In this document: in pieces, positions 36,196-46,550 of the stretch | Numbering within the stretch: position 1 is the stretch's first letter | How the letters are laid out: every line of letters begins with the position of its first letter | Assembly: GCA_019096155.1 (NCBI GenBank) | Contig: JAHCVI010000002.1 | Coordinates: forward strand, 1,922,001 to 1,986,000 | Reading direction: 5' to 3' | Source of the DNA: Staphylotrichum longicolle | Taxonomy: Eukaryota; Ascomycota; Sordariomycetes; Sordariales; Chaetomiaceae | Length of the DNA: 64,000 nucleotides | The notes under the pieces: generated by a model | Told to the model about the DNA's origin: nothing | Databases searched by the model: none | What the model saw: only the letters and a program-made list of their open reading frames with translations | Translations under genes and position numbers: made by a program

Positions 36196-36932
36196 TCAGC
36201 CCTCGGTTGTGTCCTCTGCTTTCCGAGCGGGATTGGTGATCCACTTGAACTCTGAGAACGGCCTCACCGAGGCGATGACCTTGCCCCTGATCAGGCCGAG
36301 CGGCACCGGGCCAAAGTACCTCGAGTCCCGCGACGCAACCAAGTTATCCCCGACAATCCAACAATGACCTTGCGGCACCTATCATTGTCAAAGTCAGCAA
36401 TCCGAGTCCTCCAAACGCCAGCATTTCGACGAACCTGAATCATACTCCCGCCGCCGCCCCCACCCCCGGCCTCTGGCGTGTCCATCAAGACGTAGTCCCC
36501 GGGCAGGCCCAGCACCCTCTTCACGCCGACCTCCTCGTTGATGGGGATGTTGTAGGCCACGACGTCGCCGACGGACACGCCGCGGCCGAAGCGGTGCAGC
36601 TTGGACACGACCAGCCACTCGCCGAGGACCTCAAAGGTCGGGAGCATCGAGGGCCCCGAGGCCGGGGCCATGGACACGCCGTACTCCCAGAAGAGGTGGG
36701 CGGCGGCGACCCACTTGAGGGTGTTGACGATCACGCGGAAGGGGTGGCCTAGCCAGGAGGGGGCGTCCTTGGGCGCATTGGGGGGGATGCTGGATTGGGT
36801 TGGTGGTGGTGTTGTAGTTGGTGGTGTTGGTGGTGTTTGTAATGATGATGATGATGAGGTGGGCTTGGTTGGTTTGAGGTTGGCCCTGGTGGACCTGAAG
36901 AGGCCACGCAGGATAGGCGTTAGTGTGGGCAT
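36196..36932 (-). CDS. imp1: Mitochondrial inner-membrane signal peptidase subunit (Imp1-like)
   Basis: Type I signal peptidase that removes sorting signals from proteins entering the intermembrane space. Exons 36932-36435 and 36378-36196 give 226 aa. An Arg/Lys-containing, Ser/Thr/Pro-rich N-terminal extension of about 60 aa precedes the membrane segment FRVIVNTLKWVAAAHLFWEY. The catalytic Ser95 lies in GPSMLPTF and the general-base Lys138 in GVKRVLGLPGD; the third conserved box is CWIVGDNLVASRDSRYFGPV in exon 2. A Gly-rich insert (about 8 Gly) sits just before the intron. The KRVLGLPGD box and overall layout favour Imp1 over Imp2. It is head to head with mitochondrial IF3, 313 bp between ATGs. 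Confidence 0.9.
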
Positions 36933-37245
36933 GGAGAGGGCGTAGTATTAGCTGGTCATGTTGTGGTCGTCATGCCGCGGTTCAGAACTGTCAGTGAGAT
37001 GAGGATTCAATTCAGTGCTGTGAGCGGTTCATGGTGCAATGACATGCAGGGCCCGCATCGGTTGCCAAGCCCAGAGCTTGCTGCGCCCTGCGCATTATTG
37101 GCCAAAAATCTCCGGATGACAGGGGGCTGCCACATCGCGCTCAGTTCTCCCGTCGTGGACCGAAAAGTTGCAGCTTCAAAGTTGCTGCAATCCTTCTGAT
37201 CTGGTACCCTTGTACCTCACCTCTATCAACTTACCCAAATCCACC
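36933..37245. promoter_or_regulatory. Divergent promoter shared by imp1 and mitochondrial IF3
   Basis: 313 bp between the two start codons hold both 5' UTRs and promoters. A possible inverted CCAAT box (ATTGG) lies at about 37095-37099. Both flanking genes encode mitochondrial proteins. Confidence 0.65.
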
Positions 37246-38133
37246 ATGAGGACCTCTCAATGCCTCTTCAATTCGGCCATTGCTCTGCGCAAGGTTTTTA
37301 TCAGCAATGCGGTGGCATTGGAGGCTCCGAGCCAGCTGCAGCGTCTGCTGCTTCCCGCCTTAACCATTCCCATCCAACCATCGCCTCCATTCTCTCCGTC
37401 CTCGACGCCGCGGCGGCCCTTCTCTGCGACCCACGTTACCCAACTCAAATACCGTCGCGGCGACACCAAGGCCGCATCCAGTGGCAGCGCCCAAAAGGAC
37501 CGCATGAGGAATTACGAGATCGCCTTCCCATGGATCCTAGTGCGCGACGAAAGCGGCGCCCTGGGCGAGCCGGTACGAACTGTCCAGGTTCTGAAGAGCC
37601 TCAACTTGGAGCGGAAATCTCTCATCCTCCTTACCGTCCCGAGAAACGATGATACATACAAGGGACCTCAGTACCCCATCTGCCGCATCATCGACCGTGC
37701 CGCAGAGAAGGCGGAACAGGCCGACAAGGACGCACTCAGGAAGAAGACAGCCAAGATTGTGACCAAGGAGATGGAGCTGAACTGGGCGATCGCACCCCAC
37801 GACTTGCGCACCAAGATGGCGCAGCTCACCAAGTTCTTGAGCAAGGGGTACCAGGTCCGCGTCACGCTGCTGAACCTGAAGAAGAGGAACAAGAGACGGG
37901 CTACAATGGACGAGGCCAAGGTGGCGCTTCAGGCCGTCCTCGACGCCATTGCCGAGGTCCCGGGAGCGAAGGAAACAAGGGCTAGGGAAGGACATCTAGG
38001 GGAGACGCTCATCCTGCTTCTGCACGCGCCGACTGGCAGCGCTGCGGATGCGTCAGCATCGGCGACGGCCAGCACGACCGACACCCCTGCGGCTTCGGCT
38101 GCGGCTGCGGAAGCAGATGTTAACGAGGCATAG
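37246..38133 (+). CDS. Mitochondrial translation initiation factor IF-3
   Basis: Mitochondrial IF3 keeps the small ribosomal subunit free and helps position initiator tRNA. Single exon of 295 aa from the ATG at 37246 (Kozak-like CCACC before it). The N-terminal 60-70 residues form a presequence rich in Arg, Ser and Pro (RRPFSATHV). The N-domain contains NYEIAFPWILVRDESGALGE, the linker YPICRIIDRAAEKAEQADKD, and the C-domain KEMELNWAIAPHDLRTKMAQ with the basic LLNLKKRNKRRATMDEAK. The tail is Ala/Ser/Thr-rich low complexity. The frame is open upstream of 37246 without another ATG of interest. Confidence 0.92.
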   Translation: MRTSQCLFNSAIALRKVFISNAVALEAPSQLQRLLLPALTIPIQPSPPFSPSSTPRRPFSATHVTQLKYRRGDTKAASSGSAQKDRMRNYEIAFPWILVRDESGALGEPVRTVQVLKSLNLERKSLILLTVPRNDDTYKGPQYPICRIIDRAAEKAEQADKDALRKKTAKIVTKEMELNWAIAPHDLRTKMAQLTKFLSKGYQVRVTLLNLKKRNKRRATMDEAKVALQAVLDAIAEVPGAKETRAREGHLGETLILLLHAPTGSAADASASATASTTDTPAASAAAAEADVNEA

Positions 38134-38865
38134 GGGTGGATGCAGGATCCTGTAAGATTGCTGCACGAGTTGTACGATGCCGGGGGACTTGGCCATGAGT
38201 GTAATTGTAGGATAGAATCCATAGAATCGTGCCTAAATTAGAGCAACTCACTCTGTACTCGCCTTACCGGACTCAAGCCAAAGATGTCGATTCTTTCATC
38301 CTGTGTTTAGAATAAAAATATTCCCAAGGACATGGATGCTATTCAAACATAGGAAAGCCCTCTGTGGTTGGCTTGGATGAGCGATGGGAGTGGGCTTCCA
38401 GTTGGCTTCCCGACTGCAAGCGACGAACCGCACAGCGCACCTTGCACGCCAAATGGTGGTCTCTTGCATTTGCCACGACGGCGCCGGATGCAGATTTAAG
38501 CTTTGGAGCTTGCGAACAATGACAGGGGCCCGTGCACTCTGATTGGAAACGGCCCGCACACTGCGGGGCGCGGGGTGCAAGGCTGCGGCATGTTCGTGTC
38601 TGTGACTCAATTCATCCCAAAAGTGAGAGAGACACAAATTTCAGTGGACCACGCGATTGTCCTACGTTTCCGAGTACAGAAGCTCAACTGTTGCAAAGAG
38701 ACAAATATCTCATCTTGATTGGTTATCCACAGCCCAAAGGGACTCCCACGACTCGAGGAATACTCTTTCAAAAATTCCATCCCCCACTTTAAGTCTTCGA
38801 CCACCACCAGCCTTCGGCACACTTCCAACCTCACGCAGAGCACCTGGCCTTGAGTTCCCCATAAT
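38134..38865. other. Intergenic between mitochondrial IF3 and eIF2B delta
   Basis: 732 bp between tandem plus-strand genes; holds the IF3 3' UTR and the eIF2B delta promoter. No other gene seen. Confidence 0.7.
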
Positions 38866-40301
38866 ATGGCAGCAGAGGCCAACGGGGCGCCTAGCCCAGC
38901 CCCAGCAGCACAGGATGGAACGAAGACCGCACCGGCTCCTGCAAACCCGACTGCCGCCCCGGCCAACACCGAGAAGCTCACCGCGGCACAGCTAAAGGCG
39001 AAGGCGAAGGCCGAGAAGGCTGCGCGGCGCGCCCAGGTCAAGGAAGCCAGAGTCGCTGCGCCCGCAGCATTGTCTACACAAGAAAAAGGCGGCGCGGCCG
39101 ACGCGAAGGGAGGCAAGGGCAAGGGCAAGCAGGATGGGCAGCAGGCGCAGAACAAAGGCGGGCATCTGCAGGCCCATCGACCCTCGATCAGCGGACGCCG
39201 GCCGTCCATGCCGGCAGTCGAGAAGGACGTCAGGAGTGGCATTCCGGAATGCTTCAGCCATATCCCCATGGCGAAGCGGATACCGACATCCCAGGCACAC
39301 AAGGATGTGCACCCTGCCGTCCTCGCGGTCGGCCAGCAGATGGCGACCTTTGCGCTCAAGGACAGCATCTCCCGTCTCAAGGCAACTCTCTTGGCGTTTA
39401 GGAAAGTTCGTAACGTCTCGCCTCGGCTCATGCATTACGCACGCCCGCTGACCACATCCAGGTAATCGAGTCGTACGAGACACCTAAGGGAAACTCGCTC
39501 TCTCGGCACTTCGTCCCACACGTCCTGAACCCCCAGATCGAATACCTTACCGAGTGCAGACCCATGTGTTTCGCGATGGGTAATGCTATCAGGCTGCTGA
39601 AGGGGAAGGTCAACAAGTTCGACATCGACACGGCCGAGGACGAGGCCAAGGAGGGCCTTCTAGAGTGGATTGACTTCCTCATCAACGAGCGGATTACCCT
39701 GACCGAGTACGCGATTGCGCGCAATGCCGCCCAGTCCATCAATGAAGGGGACACCATTCTCACCTACGGCCGGCACCGGCTCGTCGAAAAAGCCCTCCTC
39801 GAGGCGAAGAACAATGGCAAGTCGTTTGATGTCACCGTCATCGACGACCCGTTTGAATGCGGTGGCCAGGAGCTGGCAAAGACACTACGGCAAGCCGGCA
39901 TCCGCGTGCTCTACTCTCCCAATCTGGGCGGTCTACGACCCAAGGTGGCGGCGGCATCTAATGTGTTCCTCGGAGGCGAGGCCATCTTTGCCAACGGCTC
40001 GCTCCATGCGCCATCTGGGACGGCGGACGTAGCCATGGCCGCCATGAACGCGGGTGTCAAGGTGATTGTTCTCTGCGAGACGATCAACTTTGACCGCGAT
40101 CGCGTTTCGGTTGACTCGCTCACGTACAACGAGATTGATCCCGAGAGGAACACGGCCGATTGCTTCCGGCTCTTGTTCGACAACACTCATGACAAGTACA
40201 TCACGGGCGTCATCACCGAGTTCGAGAGCGGCGGCGGCAACTCGCCAGCGCAGGCCATCTTGGCGTTGCTGAGGAAGCAGGAAGATCCCCTGATTGACTA
40301 A
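38866..40301 (+). CDS. gcd2: Translation initiation factor eIF2B delta subunit (Gcd2)
   Basis: Regulatory subunit of the eIF2B guanine-nucleotide exchange factor, which recycles eIF2-GDP and responds to eIF2 phosphorylation. Exons 38866-39405 and 39462-40301 give 459 aa; the intron has a GCTGACC branch and CCAG acceptor. The first ~110 residues are Ala/Lys-rich and disordered (AQLKAKAKAEKAARRAQVKE). The eIF2B alpha/beta/delta fold follows: HPAVLAVGQQMATFALKDSI, CRPMCFAMGNAIRLLKGKVN, INEGDTILTYGRHRLVEKAL, PNLGGLRPKVAAASNVFLGG and NGSLHAPSGTADVAMAAMNA. Length and order are normal for fungi. Confidence 0.96.
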
Positions 40302-40659
40302 GACGCATCTGGGTCAAGGGGATGGGGGAAGGGGAGGGGAGTGGACAAGATGCAGCGTTTGCAGAAGGCGAGGCACAGTAGCTAGCTGGTCTGACCAGAT
40401 CGGGATGGTGATCTCGAGGATTCGTGGGGGCGCGCGTTGATCTTTTGCGGCGTTGGAATCCATATAGCAGGGTGGCCATCTTCTGGGGAATCAAAAATAA
40501 TTTTTGTACACTGAATTTATCTTGCCATCCAGAGTCTGCCTTATGCCCCAGATCATGTCGACAGGGGCCGTTGTAGTGCCTTCTATCTCGCAGCAGCCTC
40601 CTTCCCTCTCCTGACCGCTCGTCTACCGTCCAATCCCTCTTTTTCTCTTCGCCGGCCAC
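40302..40659. other. Convergent intergenic region
   Basis: 358 bp between the 3' ends of gcd2 and the 92-aa protein gene. No gene seen. Confidence 0.7.
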
Positions 40660-41009
40660 TCACGCAAGAACCTCGCTCGGCGCGGCCGCAGCAGCGCTCG
40701 CCTCCCGCTCCGCCCTCCGCGCCCGCTTCTCGAGGATAGCCTGCTTCCGCTCCTGCAGCAGCTTGGTCTGCCGCTCGTCCACTCCCTGCAGCCAGTACCC
40801 GAAGCTCGCGCCGACGCCGCCGAAGACGGGGTACGCCCAGAGGGCCTTCCTGGTGAAGAAGGGCCGCATCTCGATGCCCAGCTGCCAGACGCGGACGGCG
40901 AGGCCTGCAAAAGAAGTCTGATTAGTACCTCCCTCTGGGGTATTCGGTGGAGTTTTGTGGGGGGGCTGAATGTACCGAAGCCGGTCCAGAAGATGATTCT
41001 GCCGACCAT
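40660..41009 (-). CDS. Small two-helix membrane protein, probably mitochondrial
   Basis: Exons 41009-40976 and 40904-40660 join in frame (GTACAT donor, TTGCAG acceptor) to give 92 aa. The first exon encodes only 11 codons plus one base (MVGRIIFWTGF). A first hydrophobic stretch (IIFWTGFGLAVRVWQLGI) is followed by RPFFTRKALWAYP, a second (YPVFGGVGASFGYWL), and a basic coiled-coil tail (LLQERKQAILEKRARRAERE). Small paired-helix proteins with this layout occur among accessory subunits of fungal complex I and other inner-membrane complexes. I suspect such a role but do not firmly recognise the family. No cleavable presequence is obvious. Confidence 0.75.
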
Positions 41010-41711
41010 TTTGGGGGGAGGGTAGTCGTGGATTGTGACTCGACGCGGGATAGGTTGCGCCTCGTTTCGTCGGGTAAGGGGAGTTTTGTCGGGGGGGGAT
41101 TCAGAGCAAAGGAAATCAATTCCCCTTCCTCTGGGCGCTCGGTTCTGGGTCGAGAGAGTGGAATTGGCGCCCGTGGGTTGAGCTGTCGACGGCTCCGAGC
41201 TTCGTGATCTGACGTTGCTGTGGTCTGCGGGCAATTGGCGGCTGCATCGAATTGGGCCAGCCACCTTTGATGCCCTGTGCGCTCGGTGCCAGCTCCAGTG
41301 GGGTGAGGCTGTGAGGCTGTGGCTTGGTCCGGTGCTTTTGTGAGAGTGCCTGGCATGCACTGGGTCTTGCATGACCACCCCTGTTCGCTGCAGGCATTTG
41401 GGGGCCCACCCAATTCTTTCAGGTGGGTCTCGAAACGCGGCTTGCACTCAACGGATCGCGCCTTGACATTTGGTGCAGGGTGATCTGATGGAAATCGACT
41501 GCAAGCTTCTCTGCACCTCAATCTCAGCCAGACACTCGTTTTGCGTCCGGCATCTCCTTTGCAGCAAAGAGCATTGGAAATGATGACCTGAACAACCCGG
41601 TTGCACCTTCCACTCTGTTGTCGGTGCCTTTTGCGCACCGCGATCCGAAAAGGCAGCACAGCCGCGGGTCTTCCTCCAAACCACAGTTACCCACACCCAT
41701 CAGCCGCAATC
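41010..41711. other. Divergent intergenic region
   Basis: 702 bp with the promoters of the 92-aa protein and the Shg1-like gene. No gene seen. Confidence 0.7.
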
Positions 41712-44521
41712 ATGTCTGCCGTCATTGAGGCCCCGGGCGAGCCGGACACGGCTGCGATACCCGCTGTGATCCCCGCTGCGAGGAAGTTCAAGGCGTCCGA
41801 CCTACCACTGCCTTCCGCGACCCGAACTGCAATCGAGGGTCTCGCACACAGCTTCAAAAAGAAGGGTGGCTATGATGCGATTCGCAAGCAGGTGTGGGAA
41901 AAGTTTGAAGCGAGTGTATGTGTTTTCTCCCCCGTCTCTTTGCGCTCATTGCCAAATAATTGACACGTATCCAGGACTACGAAGCCCAAGTCACCAAAGC
42001 CATCCTCGAGGTCGCCGAGCGGGAAGTCGAGCGCAACCCAACACAGCTTCTCACACTGGAGCGCGGTAAGGCTGCAGCCCTTATTGACGGCGCCCTCGAC
42101 CGCGGTGGTGTCTATCAGAAAGCAGAGGAAGTCATCGGCGCTCTGATCGACAGCCGCGCCATTGAAGCTCACATCCGCCAATTGCGTCGTGTCGAGATCG
42201 GCGACGAGGCAGCCGAGGAAGAACGGATCCGCGGTTCGAAAACGGATGAGGAGTACGCCACAGAGACTGCCACACGCCGGGCTGAGAGGGAGCGTGTTCG
42301 TGCTGAACTGAGGGCGGTCGAAGAGAAGAAGCGACAACTCGAGCGCGAGATCAAGGCGAGAGAAGAGACCAAGAGACGGGAGGCCGAGAGGGCTGCCAGA
42401 GAAGAGCGGCGGAAAAAGGAGCGTGAAGAAGACGAGCGGAGAGAGAAGGAGCGTCGCGAGCGCCGCGAGAAGGAGAGGGAACAAGAGAGAGAGCGGGAGA
42501 AGGAACGCGACCGGGAGCGCGAAACCCGGAGAGACAGGGACCGAAGTCGTGACCGCGACCGCGACCGAGACCGCGACCGAGACCGCGACCGAGACCGCGA
42601 CCGAGACCGCGACCGAGACCGCGACCGAGACCGCGACCGAGACCGCGACCGAGACCGCGACCGAGACCGCGACCGTGACCGGTTTCGCGAACGTGGCTAC
42701 GACAGTTACCGAGGAACACCCAGAGATCGGTCGAGAGATCGCGACAGGGGAAGGGACAGGGACAAGGATAGGGATCGGGACCGCCGTGACAGTCGTGACA
42801 GCAGACCGAAACCCTCAACCGAGGAACGGACAGAGGACGTCAAGAAGAAGCTCACCAAGGAGGACCACGAGCGGCTTGAGCAAGAAGCCCTAGCCGATCT
42901 CCTTCGGGAAAGCAAGCGCGTCGCGACAAAGCAGCCCGAGCTGGAGGTCGACGAAACGCTGGTGCCGCCCCCAAAGAAGGCGAAGCCCGCCTCGGCTATT
43001 GCGCCGATTCAGCGATCAACTCCAAAGGTCACAGAACCCAAGCCAGTCGAGGCCAAGAAGCCAGCCGAGGCTGACGCCAAAGACATGAAGGACGGCAAAG
43101 ACGGCAAGGACGGCAAGGATGGGAAGGATCCGAAACCTTCTACTTCGACCAAGGACCGGGAGGTCAAGCCTGAGAGGCGGAGGACTAGGAGCCCTTCCCG
43201 GTCTTCGCGGACCCACCGCGCCAGGGACAGGAGCCGATCGAGGGACGATGACCGCAGGCGCCGGGATACCCGCACATCGCGCTCTCCGCGACCTCGCTAT
43301 GAGCGTAGCCGCTCACGAAGGCGGAGCAGGTCGAGGATTCGGGACAGGAGGGACGATCGGAGGGATGACCGCCGGGACGATCACCGCGAAACCCGCCGCG
43401 ATGATTCTCGGCCCGCGCGCAGGGATGACCGCAAGGATGACCGAAAAGACGAGCGCAGAGATCGTAGTGGATCGCGTGCTAGGACCGATCGGCGCGAGCG
43501 GAGCCGTTCACGCGCCAGGACTGCCCGGACAGACGATAGGAGGGATAGAAGCCGGTCCCGTCGCCGTGACGCTCGCGACCGCAGTCGCTCACCTCGTCCT
43601 AGAACCGAACGGCGTGATCGGTCTCGTTCCCGGCTACGGTTCAGCCGCCGAGATAGGAGCCGCTCCCGATCCAGAGATCGCGATCTTCGTGACAGGCGGG
43701 ATCGCAGTCGTTCCCGTGCCCGTGCTGACCAGAGGGATCGCAGCCGCGATCGTGCTTCGGGTCAAGAGAAGGAGCGCGAGAAGGATAATGCCAAGGAGAA
43801 ACCAAAGGACGACGATAAGGAGCGACGGCCTCGGAGTCGTTCCCGATCTCCCCCAAGCGCAGGTCGGCCGCCCTCGCGCTTGAACCACACAGAAAAGGAA
43901 GCATGGAAGCAGGCCGAGGTCAAAAAGCGTGAGCAAGAAGCTAAGGCCTACCTGGCTGCGCAGAAAGAGGCTAGGGCAAAGGGCATGCCAGTTCCGGGGA
44001 TCGATGACCGCCGCACCGGAGACAGGTCGCCTGACCTCAAACGCCGGCGCGAACCGGAGGAGCATGACCGTTACTTGCCCGGCGACCGAGATCGCATGGA
44101 CTATCGCGGCGGCGACCGCTACGACGGCGACCGCGATCGACCCAGGGACCGCGACAGGGACCGTGACAGACGTGATCGTTCCCGGGATCGCGATCGTGAC
44201 CGTGACAGAGACCGAGCCCGGGACGACCGTCGCGACACAAGACGCCGTAGCCGGTCCAGAAGCCGCAGCCGCGAGCGCAATCGAGACCGGTCCAGAGACA
44301 GGGACAGAGATCGGGAGAGGGACCGGTCGAGAGACAGAGACAGGGACAGGGACAGGGACCGAGATAGGGATCGGGACAATACCTATCGCCGCAGCCGTCG
44401 CGATCGGAGCGTGTCATCCCGCCGAGACAGGGACAGGGACAGAGACAGGGATCGCGACCGCGACCGTGATCATGGGCGGAGGAGAGATGACAGCCGGAGA
44501 CGGAGCAGAAGTCGCGGCTAG
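41712..44521 (+). CDS. COMPASS Shg1/BOD1-domain protein with long RD/RS-rich tail
   Basis: Exons 41712-41915 and 41975-44521 give 916 aa. Residues ~35-130 match the Shg1 (BOD1) domain: AHSFKKKGGYDAIRKQVWEK, then after the intron DYEAQVTKAILEVAEREVER and GALDRGGVYQKAEEVIGALI. Shg1 is a subunit of the Set1/COMPASS H3K4 methyltransferase in yeast. The remainder is extraordinarily charged: a Glu/Arg/Lys helix, an uninterrupted Asp-Arg dipeptide run (around 42548-42680), KDG repeats (~43090-43125), and multiple Arg-Ser and Arg-Asp tracts to the end. Such tails are typical of splicing-related proteins, so a link between chromatin and RNA processing is possible but inferred. The start ATG lies immediately upstream of the domain. 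Confidence 0.88.
42551..42678 (+). repeat. 12-bp minisatellite encoding (Asp-Arg)n
   Basis: About ten tandem copies of a GACCGCGACCGA unit, nearly perfect, inside the Shg1-like gene. Because 12 is a multiple of 3, copy-number change keeps frame and only changes the length of the Asp-Arg run. Confidence 0.92.
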
Positions 44522-45100
44522 AAGCCTGGACTCGGTAGATGGACAAAGGTTACCACCGCCAGCAACATGGTCTGATCGGGCAGATAGAGTGGCATGGCGT
44601 ACCGGGCGGTCTCGTTTGGCCTTCAGGATGCAGGGAGTCTTGGAGGCAACATTAATCGGCGCCGGGCCAAGACTTGGAGGGTTGATACGTGGATTACGCC
44701 TTTTGTGAGAGACATGTAGCAATAATGATCACAATTCAGTGGCTTCGCCCATGGGATGTTCGGGATGTTCGGGGTGTGTCGGCCGTATATGATTGCGGCC
44801 CGCTTCCTCTGGTCACATCTGCTTGCGCCAGTTAGCCACAGGGCTCAATTTAACCCCGTGCATGTCACCAGTTGACCAAATCCTTGTAGTCATTAAAAGT
44901 CATTGTTGCATTAGTAGACCAGACGCTGCCTGCCCAGGAAGATAGCACTCTAAAAATCGGTTCAAAACCCAACCATCTTTACACAGGCCCTTGATTATCT
45001 CTCCCGCACGAGGACAAGAAAAAAGATCTCTTCCCTCCATTTAAACGCCAAGTCATATCAATCCAACGCCCCCCCCCTCCTTGTATCCAAGTTCTCCTCT
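44522..45100. other. Convergent intergenic region
   Basis: 579 bp between the 3' ends of the Shg1-like and transporter genes. No gene seen. Confidence 0.7.
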
Positions 45101-46550
45101 CTACGCCGTGCCCACCTCGGAGACACCCCCGCTGTAGCTGTAGAAGCCGCCGGCGAGCACCAGCACCGTAAGGGCGGCGGCGCCCATGATGAGGGCGCGG
45201 CGCACGGCGGAGGGCAGGCGGCCCTGCTCCTCGGCGCTGCCCGGCGAGCCGCGGACGGACTCGTAGCCGCCCTTGGCGTAGACCCACACCGTCTGCGAGA
45301 GGGCCGTGATCTGGTCCCAGCCGACCGAGTAGTAGACGAGCCCGCCGAGGGCGATGGCGTAGCCGAGGAACTGCAGCCACGAGATGTTGGTGTGCCAGAT
45401 CATGACGGAGATGATGACGAGGAGGATGTTCTTGAGGATGCCGGTGAGGGTCATGACGAGGCCCGAGGTCTTGCCGATCTGCGATGGGGCGGGTTTGGTT
45501 AGTTTTGACGGGGAGCTAGGTTGGGGTGTTGGTGAGACAACAAAAGAATGAGGGGGCTCTTACCAGGAACACGCTGCTCACGTTGAGCATGAAAGCGACC
45601 ATGGCGTTGAGAATCAGCAGGCCGTAGCCGGCCTTGGCGAGGTCGGCCGGGTCGAAGCTGTTGGCCTCGGAGCCGATGGCGACAATGACGTTCATAACCG
45701 CACAGACGGGCGCGTAGTAGTACAGACTGACGAGCGGATCCATCTTCTGGGTGTCCCCGGACAGCAGCACCTGGATCATGACGAGGCGCATGGCCTCAAA
45801 CACGATCCCGCCGACCTGGAACAGGAAGCCGGCCAGGCTGAAGTCGATCTCGCCGAAGCTGGCGAGCCCGACGCCGGCGACAATGAACAGAATGTTGAGG
45901 AAGCGCTTGAGGGAGGGCTCCTCGACGCCCCAAGCCCAGCTCGTCAGCAACACGGCGACGGGGGCGGCAGCCTTGAGCATCTGGATGAAGGCGACGCTCA
46001 GGTACAGGTAGACCATGTTGCTGCAGACCAGGCTGGCGCTGTACAACAGGCCGATGGGCACAATGGCGCGCAAGTAGGTGCGCCCCGTCATCTTGACGTT
46101 CTTGCGCCCGTCGAGGAGCTTGGTCGTCCGCGCGAGGATCTGGGTCGCGACGGTCGCGAAGATGAGGTGCCAGCATGTTAGAATCACGGCTGGCCGGTTT
46201 GGTTAGTGAGACGCACGCGGGAGAGTTGGGGTTGAATGGGGGGACGGCATACGGTATCCTGCAAGCCGTGGTTAGCATTTGTTTTGACTCTTGTGTGTCT
46301 CTCCCCCCCTGTCCCGCAAGAACACTTACTGAAGCCCCTGCTATCAATCATCCATTTGTTGAAGAGAATGGTCAGGTTGGAAAAGAAGATCCAAGCGCTG
46401 TTGCACACGGCCGACAGTCAGCGCAACGTCCCGACTCGACCGGCCACCTCCTCCAGCATCAAACACGTACGCAATGTAGAATATCGCATGCACCGATCGC
46501 TCAGCGGGCCGCGGCTTTTCAACCTGGCGTTCAACATCTTCCTCAGCCAT
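45101..46550 (-). CDS. Triose-phosphate-transporter (TPT/DUF250) family membrane protein with a 6-nt microexon
   Basis: Predicted Golgi or ER nucleotide-sugar/organophosphate transporter of the drug/metabolite superfamily. Exons: 46550-46471, 46397-46330, 46258-46253 (six bases), 46189-45564 and 45478-45101, giving 385 aa. Joined residues read WMIDSRGF, then RYP, then VILTCWHLIFATVATQILAR, the usual family order. About nine or ten hydrophobic helices are visible, with AFIQMLKAAAPVAVLLTSWA and MTLTGILKNILLVIISVMIW matching the TPT signature regions. The N-terminus is short and cytosolic (MAEEDVERQVEKPRP). The introns either side of the microexon are 71 and 63 nt and have TGCTAACC and CACTAACC branch points. 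The substrate cannot be told from sequence. Confidence 0.9.

Noticed and set aside
42551..42678. Possible CRISPR-like array
   Set aside because: Repeats are contiguous 12-mers without unique spacers, lie inside a coding frame, and the genome is eukaryotic.
42423..42893. Plus-strand ORF with a regular Thr-Ala-Thr-Glu repeat, and similar repeats in other frames to 44708
   Set aside because: Out-of-frame readings of the Asp-Arg minisatellite and RS tracts of the Shg1-like gene.
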